Source: Anthoceros angustus
Taxonomy: Eukaryota; Streptophyta; Anthocerotopsida; Anthocerotales; Anthocerotaceae
Reading direction: 5' to 3'
DNA length: 64,000 nucleotides
Assembly (NCBI GenBank): GCA_010909165.1
Contig: VJWM01000025.1
Span: 1,488,001-1,552,000, forward strand
Part shown: positions 50,294-62,209 of the stretch, piece after piece
Layout of the letters: every line of letters begins with the position of its first letter
How positions within the stretch are numbered: position 1 is the stretch's first letter
Program-made: the position numbers and the translations under genes
Notes under the pieces: generated by a model
Databases searched by the model: none
What the model saw: only the letters and a program-made list of their open reading frames with translations
What the model was told of the DNA's origin: nothing

Positions 50294-53200
50294 TGGAATT
50301 TAATTTCACCCCGCCTTTTGGGTTGCGAGTTGCTGCGCTGGGCGCTAGTTTGGTGGGTCGGCAAAGTGGTTCTGCGGGTTGCGCCCTCTAGGCGAGCTTG
50401 GCCGGCCTTTGCCTCGCGCCACGGAGCTCACACTGTATGTCCGGTAGTGGCCGGGTCATTTGCCCCCTGGCCCCACCTCGCCTGCCGCCCGATCGCTTAT
50501 GGTTCTTTAGTACCTTCCCAATGGGCGGTCTACACCTCCGGTGATCAAGGACACGGAGTGTCCTGCCCTGCGGCTCAACTCATCATGTGTCAAGGGGTGA
50601 AACCCACATTGGGCACATGCATAAAGATTTCGACCATTACTTGGGCTGCCTGCACATTGCGACTCTCCGCCCGCAGCGTGCTCCGGCCCAAGATCGCCCA
50701 TCGTGGGGTACCTCTCTCTTCGGAATGGTTGCGGGTCACCGGATCACATACTTGGGATGTTTGAAACCCGCTTTCCATGCCCGCAAGATCTTCCGCAGCT
50801 CCCGCCACCTTCATGATGATGCCCGCTTACGCCTGCCTTCCCTTGATCGCGCCGATCCCAAGGACGAGTTAGCTTGGTGCCTCTTCTTCTCTGGTGCCTT
50901 CGGTGTTCTAGGGGTGGGGCCTGGGCACCGGAAGTTGCTAGCCGCCTCGCTGGCCGGTGATCGGGCATCCCTCCGTGAGGAGGCTTTGCGCCAAGGCTCG
51001 GGCGGAACTGCATGCCAGCTTGAACAGTCCCGGTAATGCAACCAACTGCTGCTGTAAGCCGCGCAGTGAGTATGTCACCGCTGTGGCTCTTCGACCTCCC
51101 CTAGCCCCCGCCTCGAGGAGACCATTGTTGCCCTCCGTGCCTCCATCCAGCCCCAAGGATGCCATCCCTTATATCTCGACTACGTCCCGAGGATCCTTCT
51201 CTCCGACCGCGCTTTTGCTCGCTCTCACGACCCCACGCCTTTCATCCGCCGGTTGTCGAATGGTGTTTGAACACCTGGACCTTTTCTCCTCAAGATCCAT
51301 CTAGCGGCTTCCCAGCTCTTTTCTCTCACGCGGTGGTTCCTGTGAGACGCCCACCGGATTTCCCATGTTCAGCCAGCGTGCTTGTCGCTATGGACAAGCT
51401 CGCCTGCGGGCGCCCACTGCGGCGAAGCCTTCATGCGACTACTCACGCACTATTGCCCTTCGCCGCCTTCTTCAAGACCTCAACCCCTTCAATTTGGCAT
51501 TGCACCCGGGGCCGTGAGTCCGTGGTGCTTGGAGTGAAGGCATGCCTGATACCCACCCGAGTGGGTGGTCTTACAGTTGATGTCGAGATGCCTTCAATAC
51601 CATCTCTAGGGGCGCCATCTTCGAGGAGCTTAGGGATGTCGGCGGCGCTCGGGAGCCTTATACCTTTTGTCCTTTCTACGGAGGTCCTCCAACCTCTACT
51701 ACCAAAGACAAGAACGCTCTTCGTGGATTTGCTCTGCCTTGAATCCGCCATGTACTGTGCAAGGCGACCTAGGCGGTGCTCTTCGCCATTGCTCACTATA
51801 GGGCCCTTTCTAGGCCGCTGACTGTCTCCCTTCACGCACGACTCACATCCCCTGCCCGGGGACAAAGTTAAGGAGGCCTTGAGCTCTTCTCTCATGAGCT
51901 TTCTCCGTGGGCTTGAAGGTCAAGCCGCCAAGTGCCGCGTCCGTCTCCGCTGAGATTCTACTTTGCACTACCGGGAGATTGCTCCTGGGACTGGATTCTA
52001 GGGGTCCCTCTGCCTCGACTTCATCGGAGCTTCGGACCAGCTCGCAGAGGACCTCTCCCATGTCGAGGACCTCCCTTTGCCGGAGGATGCACAGTGGCCT
52101 TTTGGAATTCTTTCCTCCTGCTTTGCTAGGCGCCCGGTTACCTCATCCAGACACGCCTCCGTCCGACACTTTTGTCCCTACAAGGGCTTTTGATAGGAAG
52201 ATTATGGATACTCTGGGACATCCTGGGCCTGGGCTTTTGAGTGCCCTATGGGCGATCCGCTCACGGGCAGCGTCCCTACCTGCAATTTGAGGCACAGTTC
52301 CGCTTCTCGCTGGAGGTCTCTTCCCGGCTTTCCGGGCGCCGCCTCGCCGCTTTTGCTTCTCGGTTCATCCTCCATGACAGGCCCTTCGGAGGATCTCGAC
52401 GTGTGGAGGAGGGAACCTTCTCTCCAAACGCCTTGAGGCAAGCTAGGACATGTTATCTGGATGCTCAAGGACTTCCTCCTTTCTCGACATTTATTATCGA
52501 TGGTTTCAGGGGTTGCATCTCGCCGAGAAGCACCGCCAGCTTTCCACCGCCTCCAGACCCTCCATCCCTGTGTCCACAAGGCGCGGCTCGCCTTGTTCGG
52601 AAGGGCGCAGTGCTTGGCTATTGGCCCGCCCATGCATACGGGTTTTCACATCGCACCAACCACCTTCACCATCGCGATGCGATTCCGTCTCTTGCCCACC
52701 GCGGGCTTCTTCGCCCTTACTTGCGAAAGCGGCTCGCCTCGATGATTCTGGGTACACCTTGCTCGTTGTCCACGGGTCATCGTGATTGCCACTCACGACG
52801 CCATCCGCGACAACATGTTCGCCATCGCCGCGAAGCGCCACATGGCATGGAGGGAGCGGATGTATACTCCGCATGTGTCGCTCAATGGGCCGACCTGCAC
52901 TTGTCCGGCTACTGTGTTTCGGCGATGTGGTGGTTACCGATCCTACACGAGACACCATCTCCGCCAGTCATCACTAACTGCCGTGTTGGCCGCCGAGCGG
53001 GGCCGCTCAAGGTCCGGTGAATATTGCGTGATGCAAGCGGCCACCTCTTTATTCCGCTTGCACTAGAAACGAGGGGTAATGGTCGAGGACTTTGACAAAT
53101 TTGTCAAGTCCTGCAAAAGCTTACCATGCACGAGACACGCGGGTCCCCTCGATTTACAAAGATACTCCGATAACGGGTTTCAATTGCCCTTCAATTCAAG

Positions 53201-53400
53201 CGCCTCAACGGCGATCCTCCACAAGGCGGCGCGAGGTGACGATCTTCCTCTATCTCCGTGGTTTGCCGCTTATTCTTCCCGATATGACATTGTGCAGAGG
53301 GTGACTTTAGGTAGGGAGCTTATTTGCTCCTCTTCACCTTGACCGGTCCTCTTTGGTTGTCCCTCATAGATGGGCTTTTTCCATCGCTTTTCACCTCAAT
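50294..53400 (+). mobile_element. Decayed LINE (non-LTR retrotransposon) reverse-transcriptase ORF
   Basis: Frames on plus, pieced across many shifts and stops, follow plant LINE ORF2. DAFNTISRGAIFEELRD (51,587-51,637) fits RT block A ('D.k.AFN.isR..i...lr'). VQGDLGG then LFAIAHYRALSRPL (51,755-51,815) fits the 'QGDPLgg.LFA' block B. The catalytic Y/FADD box expected next is not intact. Downstream, THDAIRDNMFAIAAKR (about 52,790), GDVVVTDPTRDTIS (52,920-52,962) and FIPLALETRG (about 53,050) match the conserved C-terminal tail I associate with LINEs of seed-free plants. No intact ORF remains. The GC bias differs from the flanking AT-rich sequence. The 3' end is near ctcaataaaatattttc (about 53,395); a target-site duplication is only suggested. 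Confidence 0.62.
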
Positions 53401-54850
53401 AAAATATTTTCTTTTCTCCCCAAAACTTTTTTCACGCTTTCTCCCCAAAACTTTTTTCACGTTGTATATCCCGTTGTACATGTGTCATTTACGCACTTCG
53501 TCATGCGCACTGCTTTTGCTTTCTCAGGCGAGTCGGTCCAAGCGCCTTCTTCTTATGCACGCCTAAGTTTGATGCCTTTTAGGGTTGTGGTGTGGAGCGG
53601 ATTGAATAGAGCTTGGTGCAAATTATCATGGCACACAATGATGAGGTGTATATTTTTAAAAAATATTTTTTATTAAAGTATATTATTCGTATTGATATTT
53701 TTAATTTATTGGTCTATGTAGGCACTTAATGACACCATACTTTAGGTTTAGCAATATTGTGTGTTATGGAGATCATATCCTCCACCCATATGAGAATGAT
53801 GATAGAGTTGCCGCAGCAATGATTCAATTCGAGACATAAAAGAGGCACCATGGATACACGAACTCAATGGTCAGTGGAAAGGAGCCATATATTTGAGACC
53901 AATTACTATCGAGACAGCGAAAGGCATGAAACTAGGGGAGCAGTGAAGCTAGGAGGAGGCATGGAACTTGAAGATGGCAATGGCAATCCAAGATGAGGAA
54001 GCTGACTCACTTGTGGCGTAGAAGTTAGGTTGCCTTCCAATAGCAACATCTCGACCAAGATAGGAGAGGAGAGACTCACAAGGATGAGCCCAATGGTCTA
54101 TCAAGAGTAGAGGGTGCGATGAAAGCCTCTTCTCAACTGCAAAAGCGCAATGGAAGAGTTTGGAACATGCAACCATGGAAGGAAGCTCCGCAAGGCTTCA
54201 CACCTAAATTCAACTCGACATTTGGAAGGGAGTGAAGAGACGGGAAGTGTGTTGATTAAAGATGTATGATTTGCATAATTATGGATCATAGTAACTTAAA
54301 AAGGCGCACGCAATTAGTTCATAAGGCTCACCAGGTATGTCCAGACGCATTCACCCCTAGGTGCCGACACCATTTTTCGATCGACCGGCTTGACAATGTG
54401 AATGGACCATCTCCTTGACCATTAGTATGCCTTGGGGTTTCGACTTACCACCCTTCACGCAGTATTCTTCGTCCATGTCACATACTATTAGGTGATTACC
54501 TCCAATTGCTTCTTCATGTTCCCCACTTCCTACTTCTTCATGTTCCCAAGTTCGCTTCCTGCTCCATGCACGCTTAGTTCATGAAGTCTCATGTGAAGTT
54601 GTGGAAACTCTCACCTGTTGGTTCCTTGTCCCAACCAATGTTGCTTCCTTGTCCCATCTAATGCATAGTGCTCTCACCGCCGCTTGAAGGAGCTTGATTA
54701 TGATGAGGATCTCGTGATGTCTCCAATGACAATTGTATCTTTTGAACATATACGGCTTGAGAGACTTGATATCCGGTTACCTCGCCTCGGGCCAATTGTA
54801 AATTTAGGTGTGTCTAGAATGGGGCCACCAATTATGTTGGGCGTAGGGCT
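53401..54850. other. Unit 2 spacer with PIF/Harbinger remnant
   Basis: Resumes the sequence interrupted at 49,487 (ctccccaaaacttttttcacg, present twice at about 53,417 and 53,440). The part 53,720-53,920 matches the transposase start of unit 1 but has lost the helix-rich core, jumping from gaccaattactatcg to gaaaggcatgaaactagg. It is not coding. Confidence 0.55.
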
Positions 54851-54854
54851 TGGA

Positions 54855-55285
54855 TGAGCCACATCAAACACTTGCTCGATGTGAAAGCCACATTAAACAC
54901 TTGCTTCTCATGTGAAAGCCATACCAAGCGCTGTTGTAAGCCATACCAAGCACTTGCTTCGATGTGAAAGCCACATCAAACACTTGCTTTCCATGTGAAA
55001 GCCACATCAAACACTTGCTTGGATGTGAAAGCCACATCAAACACTTGCTTCGATTTGAAAGCCACATTAAACACTTGCTTTCCATGTGAAAGACACATCA
55101 AACACTTGCTTCGATGAAAGCCACATCAAACACTTTCTGTTTGGATGTGAAAGCCACACTAAACACTTGCTTTCCATGTGAAAGACACATCAAACACTTG
55201 CTTCGATGAAAGCCACATCAAACACTTGCTTCGATGTGAAAGCCACATCAAACACTTGCCTCGATGTGAAATCCATATCAAATAC
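54855..55285. repeat. 30-bp tandem array, unit 2
   Basis: About 14 copies of the same gtgaaagccacatcaaacacttgcttcga unit as at 39,150-39,645, with more size variation (some units lost gt or tg). The decapeptide repeat pattern is therefore broken more often. Confidence 0.88.
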
Positions 55286-55505
55286 TTCCACAAAAGGACG
55301 GTCACAAAAGGAAAAGACGGTCACAAAAGAAAAAGATGGTCACGAAAAGAAAAAGGAAGGTCACAAAAGGAAAAAGGACGGTCACCAAAGGAAAAGGACG
55401 GTCACAAAAGGAAAAGACGGTCACAAAAGAAAAAGATGGTCACAAAAAGGAAAAAGGTCACAAAAGAAAAAAGGACGGTCACCAAAGGAAAAAGGACGAC
55501 AAAAG
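55286..55505. repeat. Purine-rich minisatellite, unit 2
   Basis: Counterpart of 39,646-39,862, with repeats of aaaaggacggtcacaaaagg. Number and order of variants differ from unit 1. Confidence 0.85.
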
Positions 55506-55959
55506 GGCATTGCCTTGACAACCACATTTACCTGTCCCCTAGCCGCAACGAGCAACATGCGGCGCGCGCGGATGCACACAGGTCGGCTGTGGATATATAC
55601 TATGGACCATGGTGGCTTTTATGGACATGAGGTACGACGTACGCCCCTACGCGCCGGAGCAATATTAAAGAGGCTTCGAGATTCGTTGATGAGATGCATC
55701 CAGACTCAGACCACCTTGACAAACCCCATGCTGAACGTACCCTATGGCATGGAGGATTCCGGCAGTGTATGGTTGAACCATGTCAGCAATACCATTCGCT
55801 GACCTGTGGGATGCTAGCTCAGGATGACTCCCTGCAAATGTAGCATGGTTCTCCGGAAGAACAAAATCCATTCACAAAATGGTGGACACGGTGAGCATCT
55901 CTCATCTCCTATTTTTCGATCCGCTACAGGACTTTGATTCCATAAGCCCGTAATGCCAA

Positions 55960-57080
55960 TGCCAGCTTCTCAGAATGGCCACTTCACGCATCTTCCTCAG
56001 ATACGCGCTTTAGCACCAATTGCGTGTGGCACATGGCTCCATCGTCCTTGCAACACACAATTCAAGCTGCTTAGCTTCAAGGAAATGTCGTCCCTGTCTT
56101 CTCCCACAGCGAATGTGTGCACCTGGCTGTTCACCTCAATCCACGCCCATGCAGCCTTCTTGAATGGACCTGACCTCTTCCCAGGTTCTACCCTCTCTAC
56201 ATCCTCCACATGCCAGCATCTGTGTACACATTTCCAAGTAGCACATATGCTGCTGCATTTTTAGGTTCAAGTTTTATAAGTTGCTCAAAGCATCGACCCT
56301 CACGCTCAGGATCTCCATGGCTTTTGCACGCATTCAGCAAGGCTTTCCACCACAACATCATTCTCAAAGGGCATGGAGTACAACAACTTCCCTGCCTCAT
56401 CCAGACGCCCTGGCTCGCCCAAGGATGTTATCCATGCAAGCGCAGTGATAAACCCCAGATGAGATCCCGCCATGCTCCTGCACCATGCGTTCAAATACTG
56501 CTGACCCTCATCCACCAGTCCAGCGTGCCCACAGGAAGAGCGTGCATAAAGAGTCCAAGTCACCAAGCCCTGGCTGAACAAAGCCTATGATCATGGTATT
56601 CCACGTCACCAAACTAGTTTCTGGCAGGCAGTCTGTCCAACACCCTGCAACAATCCTCTAAGCTACCACATTCTGCATACATGCCCACCACACTGGTGTA
56701 CCAACAACCAAATCTGCTTCTAGACCTATTTCTTGTTGCTGAAAATGGGGCTCCCTCCCCTGTAGGTCACCAAGCCAGCACATGCATTCAGGAGGCAAAC
56801 AAACGTGAAACTATCAGCAGGCATCCTCTAGGACAGCTCCTCAACGAAATGGCCTCCAGTTGCATACATCTGGAAAGCCCAAGAGCTTCTCTGCCGAACC
56901 CTTGTGTGCATGCTCCTGCAATCAAGCCATACCCCACTGGGTCTGGCTCCAACAGCGGCTGAGACTTTAAGGAAGCTGTGAGGAAATCGGTGGTGCGTTT
57001 CGATGGGGTATTGGTGGCGTCTCTCCAGGCCATCCTAGCTGTTCGAGTCCATTTTGAGGGGCAGCAGCTGCTGTACCAGG
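55960..57080 (-). pseudogene. PPR protein C-terminal remnant, unit 2
   Basis: Same content as the unit 1 remnant: DPVGYGLIAGACTQGFGREA (about 56,945), LEADLVVGTSVVGMYAECGS region, HAGLVDEGQQY, GRLDEAGKLLYSMPFENDVV, LLNACKSHGDPEREGRCFEQ, AAAYVLLGNVYTDAGMWRM and AWAWIEVNSQVHTFAVGEDR. Several frame breaks at different sites from unit 1. It ends at the same junction with the SPT5 fragment (about 57,081). Confidence 0.78.
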
Positions 57081-57530
57081 TTCCAAGCTCTATCCTGCAT
57101 TGGCGTCCGCATACCCTCATGAATGGGGTTGCTGCGAGAAAAAGAATATCAGACCATGATCTGTTGGGCAAAGGGGCTATCAACACAACGAGATTGATCA
57201 TCACACTCACCTGATGGATCTACATGGGAGAGTCATGAAGGAGCCTGAAGGCGTAGGTATTTCACCACCAAGTCCATATCTACAGGATTCCCTGCAAGGA
57301 AATGGCAGAGGGTTTATAAATACGCTTCTAACAAGAGATCCTTCCGCTACCGACTTGAGTCTGTCACAGTAGCACAGACCTGAAGGAGCTCGAAGCCATC
57401 GGCGTGTCACCAATGTCTGAGAGTTGATCTCTCCGCACTGCCACACGATCAGATGCAGGCTCAGACACAACATCCTAGATAGACAGCACCTCAGAAGCCG
57501 GCAGTTCAGAGTTGTGAACAATTGTTTGAC
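57081..57530 (-). pseudogene. SPT5 fragment (exons 15-17 part), unit 2
   Basis: On minus it contains the exon 17 start, exon 16 and exon 15 (VRRDQLSDIGDTPMASSSFR) with introns. It stops at about 57,530, where sequence jumps back to the PPR 3' flank. About 1.9 kb present in the unit 1 fragment is missing. Confidence 0.8.
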
Positions 57531-58544
57531 AAACCCCATGCTGAACGTACCCTATGGCATGGAGGATTCCGGCAGTGTATGGTTGAACCATGTCAGCAAT
57601 ACCATTCGCTGACCTGTGGGATGCTAGCTCAGGATGACTCCGCAAATGTAGCATGTGGTTCTCCGGAAGAACAAAATCCATTCACAAAATGGTGGACACG
57701 GTGAGCATCTCTCATCTCCTATTTTTCGATCCGCTACAGGACTTTGATTCCATAAGCCCGTAATGCCAATGCCAGCTTCTCAGAATGGCCACTTCACGCA
57801 TCTTCCTCAGATACGCGCTTTAGCACCAATTGCGTGTGGCACATGGCCTCCATCGTCCTTGCAACACACAATTCAAGCTGCTTAGCTTCAAGGAAATGTC
57901 GTCCCTGTCATCTCTATCACCCTGCACGTCAATTGATTTGGAACCCCACTTTCAGTGAAAGATGGTTATGTACCATGATATGGTACATGAGCCAGGCGCT
58001 CAGCCCCGCTTTCAGTGAGCTGTTTGAGCTCAATAGTTTGCTCTCGGGTCCGGACGTACCCGGTACAACCATCCAAAACGAAAACACGAGCACCATGTCT
58101 GCATGAGCTGTTCTGCAAAGACGTCTATGGATCCGGTAGCATTGCTGGCAGGATGAAACGTGAGAAGCACTTTTCGGTACAAGTTTTCTTTGACACCACT
58201 TCACCAGCACCTCAATTGAAAGACTCCAGAAGTGCCAGTCAGCTATGTACATACCTCTAACCATATAGCTATGAACATACCTCTGACATACCAGGGGATC
58301 TAAAGTAGTGCCACGCAGGGGACCAAGACATTGTACACACCATTGTGATCATATTCGTTGTCTGCATGATGCGGGCTGTTGTTGCAATCCATCAGTCCAT
58401 CATGAGTCAACAGCGGTTGGCCACTAGAATGTTGGAATCACAGATGTTGCATCTCCGTTTCAGGGTAATATGTGCTGGAGCTATTCCACAAAGAGGAATG
58501 AGAACTTAGCAGGGGACAAGCTGTCACAGGAAGTATCAACATCA

Positions 58545-59268
58545 TTCTCAAAGGGCATGGAGTACAACAACTTCCCTGCCTCATCCAGACGCCCTGGCTC
58601 GCCCAAGGATGTTATCCATGCAAGCGCAGTGATAGATGAGATCCCGCCATGCTCCTGCACCATGCGTTCAAAATACTGCTGACCCTCATCCACCAGTCCA
58701 GCGTGTCTGCATGCCACAGGAAGAGCGTGCATAAAGAGTCCAAGCTTCTTCACCAAGCCCTGGCTGAACAAAGCCTATGATCATGGTATTCCACGTCACC
58801 AAACTAGTTTCTGGCAGGCAGTCTGTCCAACACCCTGCAACAATCCTCTAAGCTACCACATTCTGCATACATGCCCACCACACTGGTACCAACAACCAAA
58901 TCTGCTTCTAGACCTATTTCTTGTTGCTGAAAATGGGGCTCCCTCCCCTGTAGGTCACCAAGCCAGCACATGCATTCAGGAGGCAAACAAACGTGAAACT
59001 ATCAGCAGGCATCCTCTAGGACAGCTCCTCAACGAAATGGCCTCCAGTTGCATACATCTGAAAGCCCAAGAGCTTCTCTGCCGAACCCTTGGTGTGCATG
59101 CCCTGCAATCAAGCCATACCCCACTGGGTCTGGCTCCAACAGCGGCTGAGACTTTATGAAGCTGTGAGGAAATCGGTGGTGCGTTTCGATGGGGTATTGG
59201 TGGCGTTCTCCAGGCCATCCTAGCTGTTCGAGTCCATTTTGCGAGGGGCAGCAGCTGGGGCTGTACTC
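58545..59268 (-). pseudogene. PPR remnant block inside the mosaic
   Basis: Contains LLYSMPFENDV, HAGLVDEGQQYFERMVQEHG, LVVGTSVVGMYAECGSLEDC and DPVGYGLIAGHAHQGFGREA in broken frames. The E/E+ part is replaced at 58,545 by receptor-kinase 3'-flank sequence. Confidence 0.75.
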
Positions 59269-59504
59269 AGGTTCCAAGCTCTATCCTGCATTGGCGTCCG
59301 CATACCCTCATGAATGGGGTTGCTGCGAGAAAAGAATATCAGACCATGATCATACAAAGGCAAGGCTATGTCAACACAACGAGATTGATCATCACACTCA
59401 CCTGATGGATCTACATGGGAGAGTCATGAAGGAGCCTGGAAGGGTGCGTAGGTATTTCACCACCAAGTCCATATCTACAGGATTCCCTGCAAGGAAATGG
59501 CAGA

Positions 59505-60605
59505 GGGTTTGCAACTCGTTCCGGACCTCCTTCATTTCGGGACGATCTCGGATCTGGGGCCAAGCATGACAGCCAAAGCGGCCACACTGGCTATCGATGC
59601 CTCCCATTCGCTGAACTGTGTGTCCGCCAACATAGGGTCGATCTGTTCTGCCACCCCCTGTCCATGGCAGACAGTGCCAGGGTCACTGCTAGTAGCTTCA
59701 TAGCCTCCCCAAAATCGATAGCAGGCTTTGAGGAGATGAGTTCCAGTAGCACAACGCCGAAGCTGTAGACATCGCTCCTGGGAGTCAGCTGGAAGCTGGA
59801 AAAATACTCTGGATCAATGTAGCCCATGGTGCCCTGGATTGCCACTGTGGAGACATGAGTAGCTGTCTTGCTGGGAGCTAGCTTGAGATGCTGAATCTGC
59901 CACCTTGGCATTCAAGTCGTCGTCCAGGAGAATGTTGCAAGACTTGATGTCTCGGTGGAAGATGGGAGGGTCGGCAGCCGAATGAAGATAGGCCAGGGCA
60001 TCGGCAGTCTGGCGCGATGAGAAGGCGTTGCCTCCAGCTGAGGGGAGAGAACCCTTGTCTGGTCCCTTCCAGATGTTCCTTGAGTGTGCTGTTGGGGACA
60101 AACTCGAAGACGATGAGAGCAATTTTGTTCTCCATGGAACAACCCAGCAGCTTCACCAAGTGTCTGTGACTCACTCCCGACAGAATCCTGACCTCATTGA
60201 GAAACTGGTACTTGTACTGGGGAGCCTTCACGCTTGCCCTTCTTCTGATGGCTACCGCTGTGCCATCGGCGAGCTTGCCACGGTACACTGTGCCGAAGCC
60301 GCCGGCTGGATCTGGGCCGAGTCCGAGAAGTTGGAGGTGGCGGGAGTTCCCCAAGGGGCATCACCGTCACCGTTTGCCCTCGAGCAGCGTGGCGATCAAG
60401 TCCGCATCTTGCTGGTGCTTTTGGAATACACTCTCCATCTCCAGAGGGAGAACAAACAACTGGCCGCGCAAACCAATACAGCGTGGAAACCACTATTGCC
60501 ACAACCACCCACAGGTTGATACCATGGCCAGCAGGCGCAGCAGGTTGATTCCTGCATGGCGGAAGAGGTTCGCCGCAGAGGCCCGGATTGTCGGCGAAGA
60601 AGGTG
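59505..60605 (-). pseudogene. Receptor-kinase block inside the mosaic (TM plus kinase)
   Basis: Carries PGLCGEPLPPC, the TM, the Gly-loop region ([19 protein letters not shown]), [13 protein letters not shown] and [20 protein letters not shown]. Frames shift at about 60,350, 60,240, 60,020, 59,890 and 59,690. The C-terminal tail is cut at 59,505 and fused to SPT5-derived sequence. The LRR side is cut at 60,605 and fused to the PPR 5' end. Confidence 0.8.
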
Positions 60606-60672
60606 GCGTTCTCCAGGCCATCCTAGCTGTTCGAGTCCATTTTGCGAGGGGCAGCTGGGGCTGTACTCAGGT

Positions 60673-61322
60673 TCCAAGCTCTATCCTGCATTGGCGTCCG
60701 CATACCCTCATGAATGGGGTTGCTGAGAAAAGAATATCAGACCATGATCATACAAAGGCAAGGCTATGTCAACACAACGAGATTGATCATCACACTCACC
60801 TGATGGATCTACATGGGAGAGTCATGAAGGAGCCTGGAAGGGTGCGTAGGTATTTCACCACCAAGTCCATATCTACAGGATTCCTGCAAGGAAATGGCAG
60901 AGGGTTTATAAATACGCTTCTAACAAGAGATCCTTCCAAGCTACCGACTTGAGTCTGTCACAGTAGCACAGACCTGAAGGAGCTCGAAGCCATCGGCGTG
61001 TCACCAATGTCTGAGAGTTGATCTCTCCGCACTGCCACACGATCAGATGCAGGCTCAGACACAACATCCTAGATAGACAGCACCTCAGAAGCCGGCAGTT
61101 CAGAGTTGTGAACAATTGTTTGGACAAACACACACAAGGAGGACACGAGGCATAACTGTACCCTCCTCCATTTGAGACTGTAGGTCAAATCGAACAGTGG
61201 TGTTTGTACATCCTTTACACGGCCTCAACCTTTGGACCGCCCCAATCTTATTTTGACTGTCCTCCCCAAGTAGCCCCTCATCTCTTAGGGCGTGGCCCCA
61301 TTTCGGCCACCATAACCTCCTC
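60673..61322 (-). pseudogene. SPT5 fragment block 1 inside the mosaic
   Basis: On minus it spans exon 14 (from GFGGG, cut) to the exon 17 start, including VRRDQLSDIGDTPMASSSFR. Its 3' part matches 41,456-42,130 with shared small deletions (for example ggta lost in ggcctc-aacc). Confidence 0.8.
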
Positions 61323-61523
61323 CAAATTGGTGTTGCTCAGATCCAACACGCCGAGAGTGATGGGGTAACCTTCCGGAATGAGGCCAGATAATCTGTTGTT
61401 GGACAGGTTGAGGAAGGTCAAATTGCATGGAAAGATAGAAAAGCTGGTCCGGCACTGTTCCGCTCAAGTTGCAAGATGCAAGATCCAAGATCTGGAAGGA
61501 GTCCAGACTCGTTGGCCTGGAAC

Positions 61524-62205
61524 AATTGTTTGGACAAACACACACAAGGAGGACACGAGGCATAACTGTACCCTCCTCCATTTGAGACTGTAGGTCAAAT
61601 CGAACAGTGGTGTTTGTACATCCTTTACACGGCCTCAACCTTTGGACCGCCCCAATCTTATTTTGACTGTCCTCCCCAAGTAGCCCCTCATCTCTTAGGG
61701 CGTGGCCCCATTTCGGCCACCATAACCTCCTCCAAACCCTGCAGTCAAGTTTATCTCAGCAACGTTGGTCTACCTACGAAATACTGCCATCTTCTCCAGA
61801 TTTCTGGGATTTCTGCACAGCAAAAGTTGGGACCACATTGGTGTCCACACTCTTCAGAGAGACCATCTTGTAGAGGCAACCATCCTTGAAAGTCATCCCA
61901 TTGAAAACATGAAGGAGTTCTCCCGTCGCTACATCACGCCTATAGTCAACAGGATTCTCATGTTTCTGTACAGCAGCAAAGGTTTGCATGAGGTTCGTAC
62001 AACAGCTTGAACCTGCTGCACCAACGAGTGACCAAGAGACATGCAGGAAGAGAGTGGGATGGCCTACTTGAGCTCCTCAACGTTCAAGAACCGTGGAGCT
62101 GGTCTCAAAGTCTTGTTTTTGTCCCTGTCATCTCTATCACCCTGCACGTCAATTGACGGAACCCCACTTTCAGTGAAAGATGGTTATGTACCATGATATG
62201 TGGTA
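61524..62205 (-). pseudogene. SPT5 fragment block 2 inside the mosaic
   Basis: Exon 14 again (61,524-61,740), then an internal jump at about 61,780 into exon 7 (MVSLKSVDTNVVPTFAVQK, about 61,860) and exon 6 ([16 protein letters not shown], about 62,095), followed by kinase 3' flank. Exons 8-13 are missing. Confidence 0.8.
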
Positions 62206-62209
62206 CATG

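Larger units (their letters stand above)
43743..57530. repeat. Segmental duplication module, unit 2 (with insertions)
   Basis: Repeats unit 1 in the same order and orientation: receptor kinase B, spacer, PIF remnant, 30-bp array, purine minisatellite, PPR remnant, SPT5 fragment. Differences are a gag-like patch at 47,848-48,085, an about 3.9-kb insertion at 49,487-53,400, absence of the 0.9-kb block seen at 37,885-38,770, and many 1-4-bp deletions. The SPT5 part is cut short at about 57,530. Confidence 0.85.

Noticed and set aside
49413-50764. Long open frames of 227-296 aa (and 252 aa on minus) made of Gly, Ala, Arg and Pro
   Set aside because: They exist only because the 630-bp tract lacks A and T and therefore stop codons. 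There are no domains, splice sites or conservation between modules.
50294-53400. rRNA operon or organelle DNA insertion
   Set aside because: The region is GC-rich and stop-poor but shows LINE RT-like peptide motifs, and no conserved rRNA stretches are visible.
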